Source: Dongia_B soli (lineage in GTDB: Bacteria > Pseudomonadota > Alphaproteobacteria > Dongiales > Dongiaceae). Taken from it: a stretch of DNA of 64,000 nucleotides. The stretch spans positions 1 to 64,000 of the forward strand of contig NZ_JAXCLW010000010.1 of assembly GCF_034044715.1 (NCBI RefSeq). The letters run 5' to 3'. A program made the translations under genes and the position numbers. The stretch's first letter is position 1. Each line of letters begins with the position of its first letter. This document shows, one piece after another, positions 57,227-64,000 of this stretch. The notes under the pieces were generated by a model. That model was not told where the DNA came from. It was given only the letters and a program-made list of their open reading frames with translations, and did not search any database.

Positions 57227-58081
57227 TTACGCAAGACGGCGGTTGCGGCGGCCGAGAAACAGGGCGGCGCCGACAAAAATGAGTGAGACAAGCAGAAGGA
57301 TGGTGGAGATGGCATTGACCTCAGGCGTTACGCCCAGCCGCATCATTCCATAGACATAGACGGGCAGGGTGGTCGAGCCAGCGCTGGACACCATCATGCT
57401 GATGAGGAAGTCATCGAGCGAGACGACGAAAGCCATGATCGCCCCGGCGGCGATGGCAGGCATCAGCAAAGGCAAGGTGATGTGGCGGAAGAGCTGCCAC
57501 TCATCGGCATAGAGGTCCCGGCCGGCTTCCTCCAGCGATCGCCCCATATCGCGTAATCTTGTCTGGATCGGCAGGATGGCAAAGGGAATGCAGAAGACGG
57601 TATGGGCAATCATCAAATTGACCAGGCCGTTCTTCATGCCGATCGCGGAGAAAAAAACCAGGGTGGAAATGGCGACAATGATTTCCGGCACGACCAGCGG
57701 CATGTTGATCATCATGACGACGGTGTTGCGGCCGAGGAAATAGCGCCCGCGTTCCAGCGCCAGGGCGCCGGTCATGGCAATCAGGGTCGACGCGATGGTG
57801 GCGACGACCGCGATGACCAGGCTGTTCAGGGCGGCATCGCGAATGTCCGCGTTCTGGGCAATGCGCAGGAACCAGCGGAAGCTGAAGCCCTGCCAGACGG
57901 TGATCATCGAGCTGCTGTTGAAAGCATAGATGACCAGAATTAGCAGCGGCGCATAAAGGAAGACAAGGATCAGGGCGGTATATTGCCCAAGTCCCGGTGT
58001 GTAACGCCAATCGAAGGCTTTGCGTTTGCGTGAGGCGAAGCGGGGCGGCGTGGCGGGATGGCTGACGGTCTCATCGCTCAT
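57227..58081 (-). CDS. Polyamine-type ABC permease, PotC-like
   Basis: This 284-residue membrane protein has about six helices, an N-terminal cytoplasmic stretch, and the coupling loop SLEEAGRDLYADEWQLFRHITLPLL. The segment FLYAPLLILVIYAFNSS at the first helix is typical of PotC/PotI. It overlaps the PotB-like gene by four bases. Confidence 0.92.
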   Translation of the reverse strand: MSDETVSHPATPPRFASRKRKAFDWRYTPGLGQYTALILVFLYAPLLILVIYAFNSSSMITVWQGFSFRWFLRIAQNADIRDAALNSLVIAVVATIASTLIAMTGALALERGRYFLGRNTVVMMINMPLVVPEIIVAISTLVFFSAIGMKNGLVNLMIAHTVFCIPFAILPIQTRLRDMGRSLEEAGRDLYADEWQLFRHITLPLLMPAIAAGAIMAFVVSLDDFLISMMVSSAGSTTLPVYVYGMMRLGVTPEVNAISTILLLVSLIFVGAALFLGRRNRRLA

Positions 58082-58956
58082 GGCCGTGCCTCTTTTTGCC
58101 GCGTCTTGCGCGTCTGGAGCATCAGTGCCAGCAGGATGACAATCGTGATGACGGTCGAAAGTGCGGCGCCAAAGGGCCAGTTGCGGGACGAAGTGAACTG
58201 CATCTGGATCAGGCTGCCGATCAGCAGCTTCTTGCCGCCACCCAACAGGTCCGGCGCCAGGAAGGAGCCCAAGGCCGGTGCGAAGACCAGGGTCGCGCCG
58301 ACATAAGCGCCAGGCCTGGCCAGCGGCCAGATCACCCGGCGGAACATGGCCCAGCGGCTGGCATAAAGATCGTAAGCCGCTTCCACCAGACGCGGATCCA
58401 ACCGTTCCAGGATGGAATAGATCGGCAGCACCATGAAGGGCAGGAAGGTATAGACCAGGCCAAGCAGGATCGAGCCGTCATTGTAGAGAAGCGGCAAGGG
58501 TTGGGAGATCAGGCCCATGTCACGCAAAAAGATATTGGCCACGCCTTCATCCCGCAAAATCAGGATCCAGCAATAGGTGCGGATCAGCGTATTGATCCAG
58601 AAAGGCAGCGTGACGAAAAACAGCAATACGCGCCGACGTTCCGCGCTCTGGCAGACGATGTACCAGGCGACCGGAAGGCCGAGGATCAGGCAGATCATTG
58701 TGGTTGCAACGGCAAGATACAGCGAGCGCAGAATGATGATGATGTAATCGGCGGAGAAGATAAGCGAATCGTCGAAGTCGCGCTGAAAGAGGAACTGGAT
58801 GTAGCCGTCGAAGGTCAGCGGATATTGGACGCCGCCATAGGGATTGGCCGTCATGAAGGAATAGGCGACCGCGATGAACATCGGGATCAACATGAAAATA
58901 CCGATGGTCAGCGCCGGCGGCGCGATGAGGAGGAGTGTTCGCTTGAGCGGCATCAC
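58078..58956 (-). CDS. Polyamine-type ABC permease, PotB-like
   Basis: This 292-residue membrane protein has six helices and the coupling loop LVEAAYDLYASRWAMFRRVIWPLARPG. The region WINTLIRTYCWILILRDEGVAN is diagnostic for PotB/PotH. It forms the channel with the PotC-like protein. Confidence 0.92.
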   Translation of the reverse strand: MMPLKRTLLLIAPPALTIGIFMLIPMFIAVAYSFMTANPYGGVQYPLTFDGYIQFLFQRDFDDSLIFSADYIIIILRSLYLAVATTMICLILGLPVAWYIVCQSAERRRVLLFFVTLPFWINTLIRTYCWILILRDEGVANIFLRDMGLISQPLPLLYNDGSILLGLVYTFLPFMVLPIYSILERLDPRLVEAAYDLYASRWAMFRRVIWPLARPGAYVGATLVFAPALGSFLAPDLLGGGKKLLIGSLIQMQFTSSRNWPFGAALSTVITIVILLALMLQTRKTRQKEARP

Positions 58957-58969
58957 GTCATCTCATCCT

Positions 58970-59968
58970 TCACTGCATCAATTCGCGTTCCGCCTCCGCC
59001 GCCCAGTCCATGGCAACTTCCTGCCCCGGATCGAAGCCGGCACCGGTGTCGCGCAACCGGACACGGATGCGATTGCGATTGGCGATCTCGATCTCGTAGA
59101 GCGTATCGAGGCCGAGGAAGGTTACCGTCTCGATGCGACCCAGCAAGCGCCCCGCCATGCCGGCCGCCTTGCGAAGCGTGATGCGCTCCGGCCGGACGGC
59201 TACGGTCAGAGCGGCATTGCGGTGAAGAACGGCACCCGGAATCAAATTGGCCTCGCCGATGAAATCGGCAACGAAACGATTGGCGGGATTGTGATAGATG
59301 TCCTGCGGCGCTCCGACTTGCAGAATCCGGCCTTCATGCATGACGGCGATGCGGTCCGACATGGCAAGCGCCTCTTCCTGGTCATGGGTGACGAGGATGA
59401 AGGTGATGCCGGTCTCGCGTTGCAGCCGCTTTAATTCGCTCTGCATTTCCTTGCGCAATTTCAGATCCAAGGCGGAAAGCGGTTCATCGAGCAGGAGCAC
59501 GTTCGGCCGGGGCGCCAGCGCACGCGCCAGTGCCACACGCTGCTGCTGGCCGCCGGAAAGCTGGCTGGGTCGCCGCTGCGCGAAGGCACCGAGACGAACC
59601 ATGTCGAGCGTGGTTGCGACCTGCGTTTCGATGTCCCGTTCCGGACGCTTCTGCATGCGCAGGCCGAAGGCGACGTTCTCCGCCACGGTCATATGCGGAA
59701 AAAGAGCGTAGCTTTGAAAAACCGTATTGACCGGCCGCTGCTGCGGCGGGAGGGCCGCGACGTCGATGCCGGCGATGCAAATCGACCCCGTCGTCGGTGT
59801 CTCAAAACCGCCGATCAACCGCAGCAACGTGGTCTTGCCGCAGCCGGACGGGCCAAGCAAGGTGAAGAATTCGCTGCCGCCGATCGCCAGATCCACGGTC
59901 TTCAAGGCCTGGACCGCGCCGATATCAGGGGTGGAAAAGCTCTTCGATACGCCGTGTACATTGATCAT
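58970..59968 (-). CDS. Polyamine-type ABC ATPase, PotA-like
   Basis: This 332-residue ATPase has Walker A LGPSGCGKTT, Q-loop FQSYALFPHM, signature LSGGQQQRV, Walker B VLLLDEPLSALD and His switch TLVTHDQEEA-like LVTHDQEEAL, followed by a TOBE domain from about 260. I chose the ATG at 59968 (MINVHGVSKSF); the frame continues upstream but overlaps the FAA-family gene and is of poor coding quality. It powers the importer. Confidence 0.92.
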   Translation of the reverse strand: MINVHGVSKSFSTPDIGAVQALKTVDLAIGGSEFFTLLGPSGCGKTTLLRLIGGFETPTTGSICIAGIDVAALPPQQRPVNTVFQSYALFPHMTVAENVAFGLRMQKRPERDIETQVATTLDMVRLGAFAQRRPSQLSGGQQQRVALARALAPRPNVLLLDEPLSALDLKLRKEMQSELKRLQRETGITFILVTHDQEEALAMSDRIAVMHEGRILQVGAPQDIYHNPANRFVADFIGEANLIPGAVLHRNAALTVAVRPERITLRKAAGMAGRLLGRIETVTFLGLDTLYEIEIANRNRIRVRLRDTGAGFDPGQEVAMDWAAEAERELMQ

Positions 59969-60060
59969 GATCGGACGGGACTCCTCTCGGCCCGGATGCC
60001 GATATGCCTGGCGGTGCGCGCCGGCTTGCATGCCAGCAATGTCAAACGCAGCCGCCCGCG

Positions 60061-60957
60061 TCAGGCGCTGAGCGCGCGCTGGGGTGCGGTCTTTCCCTGT
60101 TCCGCCTCGATCCGGTTGCGCAGCACACCAACCTTCTCCAGCTCGACCTCGCAGACATCGCCGGGTTTCATGAAAAGCTTGGGATTGCGCGCCATACCCA
60201 CGCCGGACGGCGTGCCGGTAACGATGATGTCGCCCGGAGAGAGGGTAATCGCTTCGCTCAAGATCGAGATCAATGACGCGACGTCGAAGATCATGTCGTC
60301 CGTCGTGGCGTTCTGCACGATCTGTCCGTTCAAGCGTGTCTGAATGCGCAGCCCCTTGCCGCCGGCCGGGAGTTCGTCGGCCGTGACGAAGACCGGGCCG
60401 AAGGCGCCGGTATTGTCGAAATTCTTGCCCACGGTCCATTGCGGCGATTTGGTCTGAAAATCGCGCACCGATGCTTCATTGAAGATTGAGTAGCCGATGA
60501 CGTGGTCCAGCGCATCTTCCTTGGCGATATGCCGGCCGCCTTTCCCGATCACCGCCACCATCTCGCCTTCGTAATCGAGCTGGTCGGAGGCGAGGGGGCG
60601 TAAGATCGCGCTTCCGTGCCCAACCAGGGTGGAAGCAAACCGGGCGAAGATGGTTGGATAGGAAGGAACCGCAAAGCCGCTCTCGATCGAATGATCGACA
60701 TAATTGAGGCCGACACAAACGATCTTGCCGGGCATGGGCAGCGGCGGGAGCACCATGACGCGGTCAGGCTCGACAACCGCGCCCCGTGACAGCCGCTCCG
60801 CTGCTGTCTTCAAAGCGGCCATCCCGCCGTTGATGAGTTGCTCAAGTGTCCCGGGGAAATCGGCATCGCCGGAAAGCAGGCCGCGGAATTGGCCTTCGGC
60901 TGAGGCGATGGCCAGGCCATTCTGGCCTGACTGGTTCCTAAAAGCCATGAACCGCAT
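60061..60957 (-). CDS. Fumarylacetoacetate hydrolase family enzyme
   Basis: This 298-residue protein has the FAH catalytic core: KIVCVGLNYVDHSIE, then DYEGEMVAVIGKGGRHI with the metal-binding Glu, GYSIFNEASVRDFQ, and GDIIVTGTPSGVGM. Members hydrolyse or decarboxylate beta-dicarbonyl compounds such as acylpyruvates. As first gene of the importer operon it would act on a later intermediate, after amide cleavage. The substrate cannot be told from sequence. Confidence 0.9.
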   Translation of the reverse strand: MRFMAFRNQSGQNGLAIASAEGQFRGLLSGDADFPGTLEQLINGGMAALKTAAERLSRGAVVEPDRVMVLPPLPMPGKIVCVGLNYVDHSIESGFAVPSYPTIFARFASTLVGHGSAILRPLASDQLDYEGEMVAVIGKGGRHIAKEDALDHVIGYSIFNEASVRDFQTKSPQWTVGKNFDNTGAFGPVFVTADELPAGGKGLRIQTRLNGQIVQNATTDDMIFDVASLISILSEAITLSPGDIIVTGTPSGVGMARNPKLFMKPGDVCEVELEKVGVLRNRIEAEQGKTAPQRALSA

Positions 60958-61534
60958 TCTTTCCCCCTGTCGATGTCCGGCGTGATGTGCCGGTCAATGT
61001 GTCTTGGCGACATAACGTTCAGGAGAGCTACGGTCAAAAATTATATTTGTCAAAATAATATATTTTTATGCGGGTAGGAACATTAAAATAAAAAATATAT
61101 CGACACGCAATGCGCTGGTACAAGCCGTGGCGAGGCGCTCGCTCCATCCCGCTGGAGGGGTCTTGAGCCAGACTCCTCCTCGCCGGTCACCCTGGCTGCG
61201 CCAGATTGTCGGGCGAAGCTGGAGGAATTGGCCTCAGCTTGCACAAATCCATGTCCGATCTAATGCGCCAACTTATTGTGGGCAGCATGGAATAAACGAG
61301 ATTGGGTCGGAGTAGGCTTTGGTATCGGTGGCTACCGCGTGATCGGTGCCATCGTCAATCTAGGGCGCTCGGACAAGCCACGCCAATGTCGCGCGACATC
61401 ATCAATGATGATGTTCGCAACGCATGGCGGTCCCAAACAGCGCTGGTGGCCTGATATCCGGTTATGTCCCATCGCTGGATGCTACCTGGCCCGAGCGGCC
61501 CTCCTAAAATCAAACGCTTTTGGGAGAGCACGCC
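60958..61534. promoter_or_regulatory. Promoter/operator region of the importer operon and spacer
   Basis: Upstream of the FAA-family gene lies a very AT-rich patch: AAAAATTATATTTGTCAAAA (61036-61055), ATAATATATTTTTATG (61055-61070) and ATAAAAAATATATCG (61088-61102), against a GC-rich background. These resemble the patch beside the GntR gene and may be its operators. From 61110 to 61534 I see no gene. Confidence 0.5.
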
Positions 61535-61852
61535 ATGGAACATCTCCTCATGAAACATCTTCTCACGCCGATGATGCTCGGTATTTCGCTGCTCATAACC
61601 TCCACCGGCTTGGCTTTGGCCGCCGATGTCCACGCGGTAACGGGGACGAAGGGTCAGCCCAACCAAACAATTGGCAGCCGTCAGACAGGGAGTGTCACGC
61701 CGGGCCATGCCAGCACCGCCCCGGGTTCGGCCTTCAATCCAAATGGAAATGCCGGAACACATTACGCGGGCACACAGCCGCAGAACTCCAAGAATCTGAA
61801 AAGTGTATCTCAGTACGACGTGGCTGGCTTCCAGCAGTCCCATAAGAAATAA
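61535..61852 (+). CDS. Small secreted protein
   Basis: This 105-residue protein has a signal peptide (hydrophobic MMLGISLLITSTGLALAA) and a mature part rich in Gly, Ser and Asn: DVHAVTGTKGQPNQT, PGHASTAPGSAFNPNG and NSKNLKSVSQYDVA. From memory, near-identical small proteins occur in several copies in Bradyrhizobium and Methylobacterium relatives and are often mislabelled adenylate cyclase; no enzyme domain is present. GGGAGAG precedes the ATG at 61535. It interrupts the strand pattern of the locus and is probably unrelated to the microcompartment. Confidence 0.75.
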   Translation: MEHLLMKHLLTPMMLGISLLITSTGLALAADVHAVTGTKGQPNQTIGSRQTGSVTPGHASTAPGSAFNPNGNAGTHYAGTQPQNSKNLKSVSQYDVAGFQQSHKK

Positions 61853-61992
61853 GCGACGGAGCTGCGCATAGCGGAGCCGTCCTTGGGTAGATTCGCTGCG
61901 GGTGGATTCGCTGCGACTTCAACTTTGACGCTGCAGCGAATCGCCGCATGAATAGAATTGCCGCTCCGTCGCAGTCTTCGCCTTGATGCGGC

Positions 61993-62628
61993 TCAGCCCT
62001 TGCCGGCGCGTCCAATGACCGAGCCTAACACCTCGTCGATACGATTGCGGGCCCGTTCGCAATCCCGATGGGAGCCGGCGAGAAAGACGCGCCCGCTGGC
62101 GCCGATCATCTGCACATCGACGATGGTGACGCCGGGCGCCGCCTTCTCCGCTTCATTGGCGGCGACCAAGGCGAAAAGCGCCGGCTCCAATTCGTAAAGC
62201 AGCAGCGACTGGCCGGGCAGCAGCATGGAGGCTTCCCGGGTACGATTGAGGATGATGGCATGCTGATCGGCGACATCGTCGATGGTGTCGGCATAAAGCG
62301 TCCGCGGTTTCAACTGATCCGCCGCTTCACGGCCAATCCCGTTGAGGATTGCGGCACCTGCCGCTGTCAGATAACCGAGATCGCGTGCATGCAGTTCAAG
62401 GATGCCATATTGCCGCTCGGTATAAAGCAGACCCGGCTCCATGTCGGGTGCTGTCTTCATGGCGAGATCGCAGATCCGGTGGATCGCCAAGGCCGGCGCG
62501 ACTTCGATGATCAAACTGTGCTCACCCTGGATCGGCGGGTAGCCGCGCGCTCGTGTCGGCGTCGACATATAGGCGGCGAACTGCCGCGCTAGGTTCTCGA
62601 TCAGCAGATAGACGCGCAGTTCTGTCAT
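61993..62628 (-). CDS. Microcompartment shell protein, tandem BMC-T
   Basis: This 211-residue protein has two BMC domains. The first (about 1-95) is diverged: LRVYLLIENLARQFAAYM and EHSLIIEVAPALAIHRICDLA. The second (about 100-205) is closer to consensus: EASMLLPGQSLLLYELEPALFALVAANEAEKAAPGVTI and GASGRVFLAGSHRDCERA. BMC-T proteins form pseudohexameric trimers, often with larger gated pores. It is similar in layout to the partial gene at the window edge. Confidence 0.88.
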   Translation of the reverse strand: MTELRVYLLIENLARQFAAYMSTPTRARGYPPIQGEHSLIIEVAPALAIHRICDLAMKTAPDMEPGLLYTERQYGILELHARDLGYLTAAGAAILNGIGREAADQLKPRTLYADTIDDVADQHAIILNRTREASMLLPGQSLLLYELEPALFALVAANEAEKAAPGVTIVDVQMIGASGRVFLAGSHRDCERARNRIDEVLGSVIGRAGKG

Positions 62629-62691
62629 CGCTTTTCTCGCATGGCGTTATCCGGCCACGGCGGCATCGCGCGCCGCCCTCCGACGCGCTGC

Positions 62692-62973
62692 TTATTTCGA
62701 TGTCGCGGTCGCGAAATGCTTGCCAAGATCGGGATGCGGGCGCGGAATGACATGGACCGAGACCAGCGTGCCGACGCTGTTGGCCGCTTCGGCGCCAGCT
62801 TCGGTCGCCGCCTTCACGGCACCGACATCGCCATTGATGATGACGGCAACCAGGCCGTCACCGACCTGTTCGCGGCCCACCACCGTGACATTGGCCGCTT
62901 TCACCATGGCATCGGCCGCCGCCAGAGCCGCGACGAAACCCTTGGTTTCGATCATGCCGATTGCGTTGGACAT
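62692..62973 (-). CDS. Microcompartment shell protein, BMC-H
   Basis: This 93-residue protein is a canonical single-domain BMC protein: AIGMIETKGFVAALAAADAM, the pore-side turn VGDGLVAVIINGDVGAVKAAT and the end LVSVHVIPRPH. Six copies form a flat hexagonal tile, the bulk of the shell facets. It is in an operon with the other shell genes. Confidence 0.96.
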   Translation of the reverse strand: MSNAIGMIETKGFVAALAAADAMVKAANVTVVGREQVGDGLVAVIINGDVGAVKAATEAGAEAANSVGTLVSVHVIPRPHPDLGKHFATATSK

Positions 62974-63024
62974 CGTTATTCTCCTTATTGCTCAGATCAG
63001 TTTGCAGATTCAGTTGCTCACAGT

Positions 63025-63291
63025 TCATTTGCTCTTTGGCTTGTCGGTCTTGCCAGGCTCATCCAGCGAGCCGATGATCAAGGCATCGATCGGAATTTTG
63101 CCGCCGCCCAGCCAAGAGGCGGCGGTGGAGCCCGTCACCACCAGCACCTCTTCCTCTTCGCCGCAGCCCAGCACATCGAACGCGATCATGCGTCCGCCGC
63201 CGGCAGCTTCGATCTCCAGGAAAGCGCCGGAAGGAATATGTTCGATGCGCTTGGTGGCCCAGAACCGGCCTACGACCCGACCGCGTATCAT
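63025..63291 (-). CDS. Microcompartment vertex protein, BMC-P (EutN/CcmL family)
   Basis: This 88-residue protein matches the pentameric vertex family: MIRGRVVGRFWATKR, GRMIAFDVLGCGEEEEVLVVTGSTA and PIDALIIGSLD. Pentamers cap the corners of the shell. The ATG at 63291 overlaps the stop of the upstream gene by four bases; a longer frame upstream is only a shadow. Confidence 0.94.
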   Translation of the reverse strand: MIRGRVVGRFWATKRIEHIPSGAFLEIEAAGGGRMIAFDVLGCGEEEEVLVVTGSTAASWLGGGKIPIDALIIGSLDEPGKTDKPKSK

Positions 63292-63737
63292 TGCCGCGCC
63301 CTTTCGATGCTGATGTTGCGGGACTTGGCCTTGTCCCTGGCCAAGGGGGTGATGCTGACCTCCGGTCCCAGCACGAGGCGGCTGGTCCCGGCTGGCAGTT
63401 TCAGGATGGTGCTCTCGGTGACGACGCCCTTGTCGAGACGATGACTGTGAGAGATGGGCAGCGCGGCCGGGCCGGATTGCGCCGGCTGGCCCGCGGCCAA
63501 TTTGAAGGGATGCCGCCCGGCCAGGATCGCTTCCCTGATCGCGGGTGTTTCGGCCAGCGTGAGGACCTGTTTGGCGAAAGCGGCGAGATCGGCATCGTTG
63601 GCGATGCGTATAGGCGGCGTGGGTGCGATAGATGGCGCGGCGGCTGGCGCGCCGGCCTGCTGCCCGGCCTTGAGGGCTTTCACTTCCTCCGCGATGACGT
63701 CGCGGATCAGGTCGCGCAGGGTGGCGGGATCGATCAT
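63288..63737 (-). CDS. Microcompartment-associated protein with N-terminal amphipathic helix
   Basis: This 149-residue protein starts MIDPATLRDLIRDVIAEEVK, an amphipathic helix like the encapsulation peptides that bind cargo to shells, followed by an Ala/Pro-rich linker (about 25-45). The C-terminal half ends LVLGPEVSITPLARDKAKS, a motif I have seen in proteins of other microcompartment loci. No catalytic site is recognised. It overlaps the genes on both sides, so it is part of the shell operon, perhaps a scaffold. Confidence 0.7.
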   Translation of the reverse strand: MIDPATLRDLIRDVIAEEVKALKAGQQAGAPAAAPSIAPTPPIRIANDADLAAFAKQVLTLAETPAIREAILAGRHPFKLAAGQPAQSGPAALPISHSHRLDKGVVTESTILKLPAGTSRLVLGPEVSITPLARDKAKSRNISIERARQ

Positions 63738-64000
63738 TGCGGCCTCGCGAGATTGGTGAGGGTGCGCTCGGCCACTTCCGCCGCCATGCGGATATCGGAT
63801 TCCTCACCCGAGAGATAGACACGTCCCGTCGCGCCGAACATGCGATAGTCGATCACCTTGATCTCGGCTGCTTTCTCGGCCTCGTTGGTGGCGAGGATCG
63901 CGTAGGAGGCGGGCTGCATCTCCAGCACGAACAAGGATTCACCGGGCAGGATCATCGAGCCGAGCTTATTGCGGTTGATCAGGAAGGCATGGCTATCATC
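63734..64000 (-). CDS. Microcompartment shell protein, BMC-T (partial)
   Basis: The last 88 residues of a BMC protein are visible; the start lies beyond the window. NKLGSMILPGESLFVLEMQP and ATNEAEKAAEIKVIDYRMFGATGRVYLSG match the second domain of the BMC-T encoded at 61993-62628, so it is probably the second tandem shell protein. The stop overlaps the next gene by four bases. Confidence 0.85.
   Translation of the reverse strand, partial: DDSHAFLINRNKLGSMILPGESLFVLEMQPASYAILATNEAEKAAEIKVIDYRMFGATGRVYLSGEESDIRMAAEVAERTLTNLARPQ

Noticed and set aside
58096..59181. A 361-residue plus-strand frame rich in Gln, Asp and Arg
   Set aside because: It is antisense to the two permease and ATPase genes and has the composition typical of shadow frames.
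59969..60439. N-terminal extension of the PotA-like ATPase
   Set aside because: It would overlap the FAA-family gene on the same strand and has shadow composition; MINVHGVSKSF is the normal ATPase start.

Overview
The window looks like an alphaproteobacterial chromosome of the order Hyphomicrobiales (Rhizobiales). The 5S rRNA gene is followed by tRNA-fMet at the end of an rRNA operon. The mobilization genes are of rhizobial Ti/MobQ type, the response regulators are FixJ-like, and there is a small secreted protein of a kind common in Bradyrhizobium and Methylobacterium relatives. The genus cannot be fixed from the sequence alone.

Positions 325-35255 form an integrated element of about 35 kb. 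The last 17 bases of tRNA-fMet (TCTGGCCCCCGCAACCA, 325-341) recur exactly at 35239-35255, and a large serine recombinase sits at the left end, reading into the tRNA. The element carries a MobQ-type relaxase and a TraD-like protein but no type IV secretion genes, so it is probably mobilizable rather than self-transmissible. Its cargo is mostly defence. There is a Fic-fold protein that has lost the catalytic His, with a partner gene. A gene of unknown function is followed directly by a 44-bp tandem hairpin array. Then come an M50-type membrane protease, a Gabija pair (OLD-family nuclease plus UvrD helicase) and a Lit-like protease. Decayed Fic and ArdC genes lead to a two-armed divergent locus. 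One arm encodes a GHKL (MORC/MutL-like) ATPase, two unknown proteins, a small protein and a frameshifted PLD nuclease. The other encodes an RHH regulator, an m5C methyltransferase, McrB- and McrC-like proteins and Vsr. A DEDD exonuclease and two unknown genes close the element.

From 35.3 to 52 kb the window is chromosomal but partly decayed. A relaxase remnant lies just outside attR. Next come a peptide-type ABC binding protein, a 1834-residue kinase/ATPase/sensor fusion, an aromatic ammonia-lyase homologue without the Ala-Ser-Gly triad, and two response regulators. A dipeptide-type ABC operon (two permeases and a fused double ATPase) is intact, but its own binding-protein gene is reduced to an internally deleted remnant, and it is flanked by a broken Rieske oxygenase gene and a broken FAD oxidoreductase gene.

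From 52 kb to the end there is a catabolic locus linked to a bacterial microcompartment. It encodes a V4R-like protein, an amidohydrolase, a GntR regulator, an M20 amidase, a complete spermidine/putrescine-type importer and a fumarylacetoacetate-hydrolase-family enzyme. Shell genes follow (BMC-T, BMC-H, BMC-P, an accessory protein with a possible encapsulation helix, and a second BMC-T cut by the window edge). I infer that a cationic or amide-bearing compound is imported and hydrolysed, with a later step inside the compartment. The signature core enzyme is not in this window.
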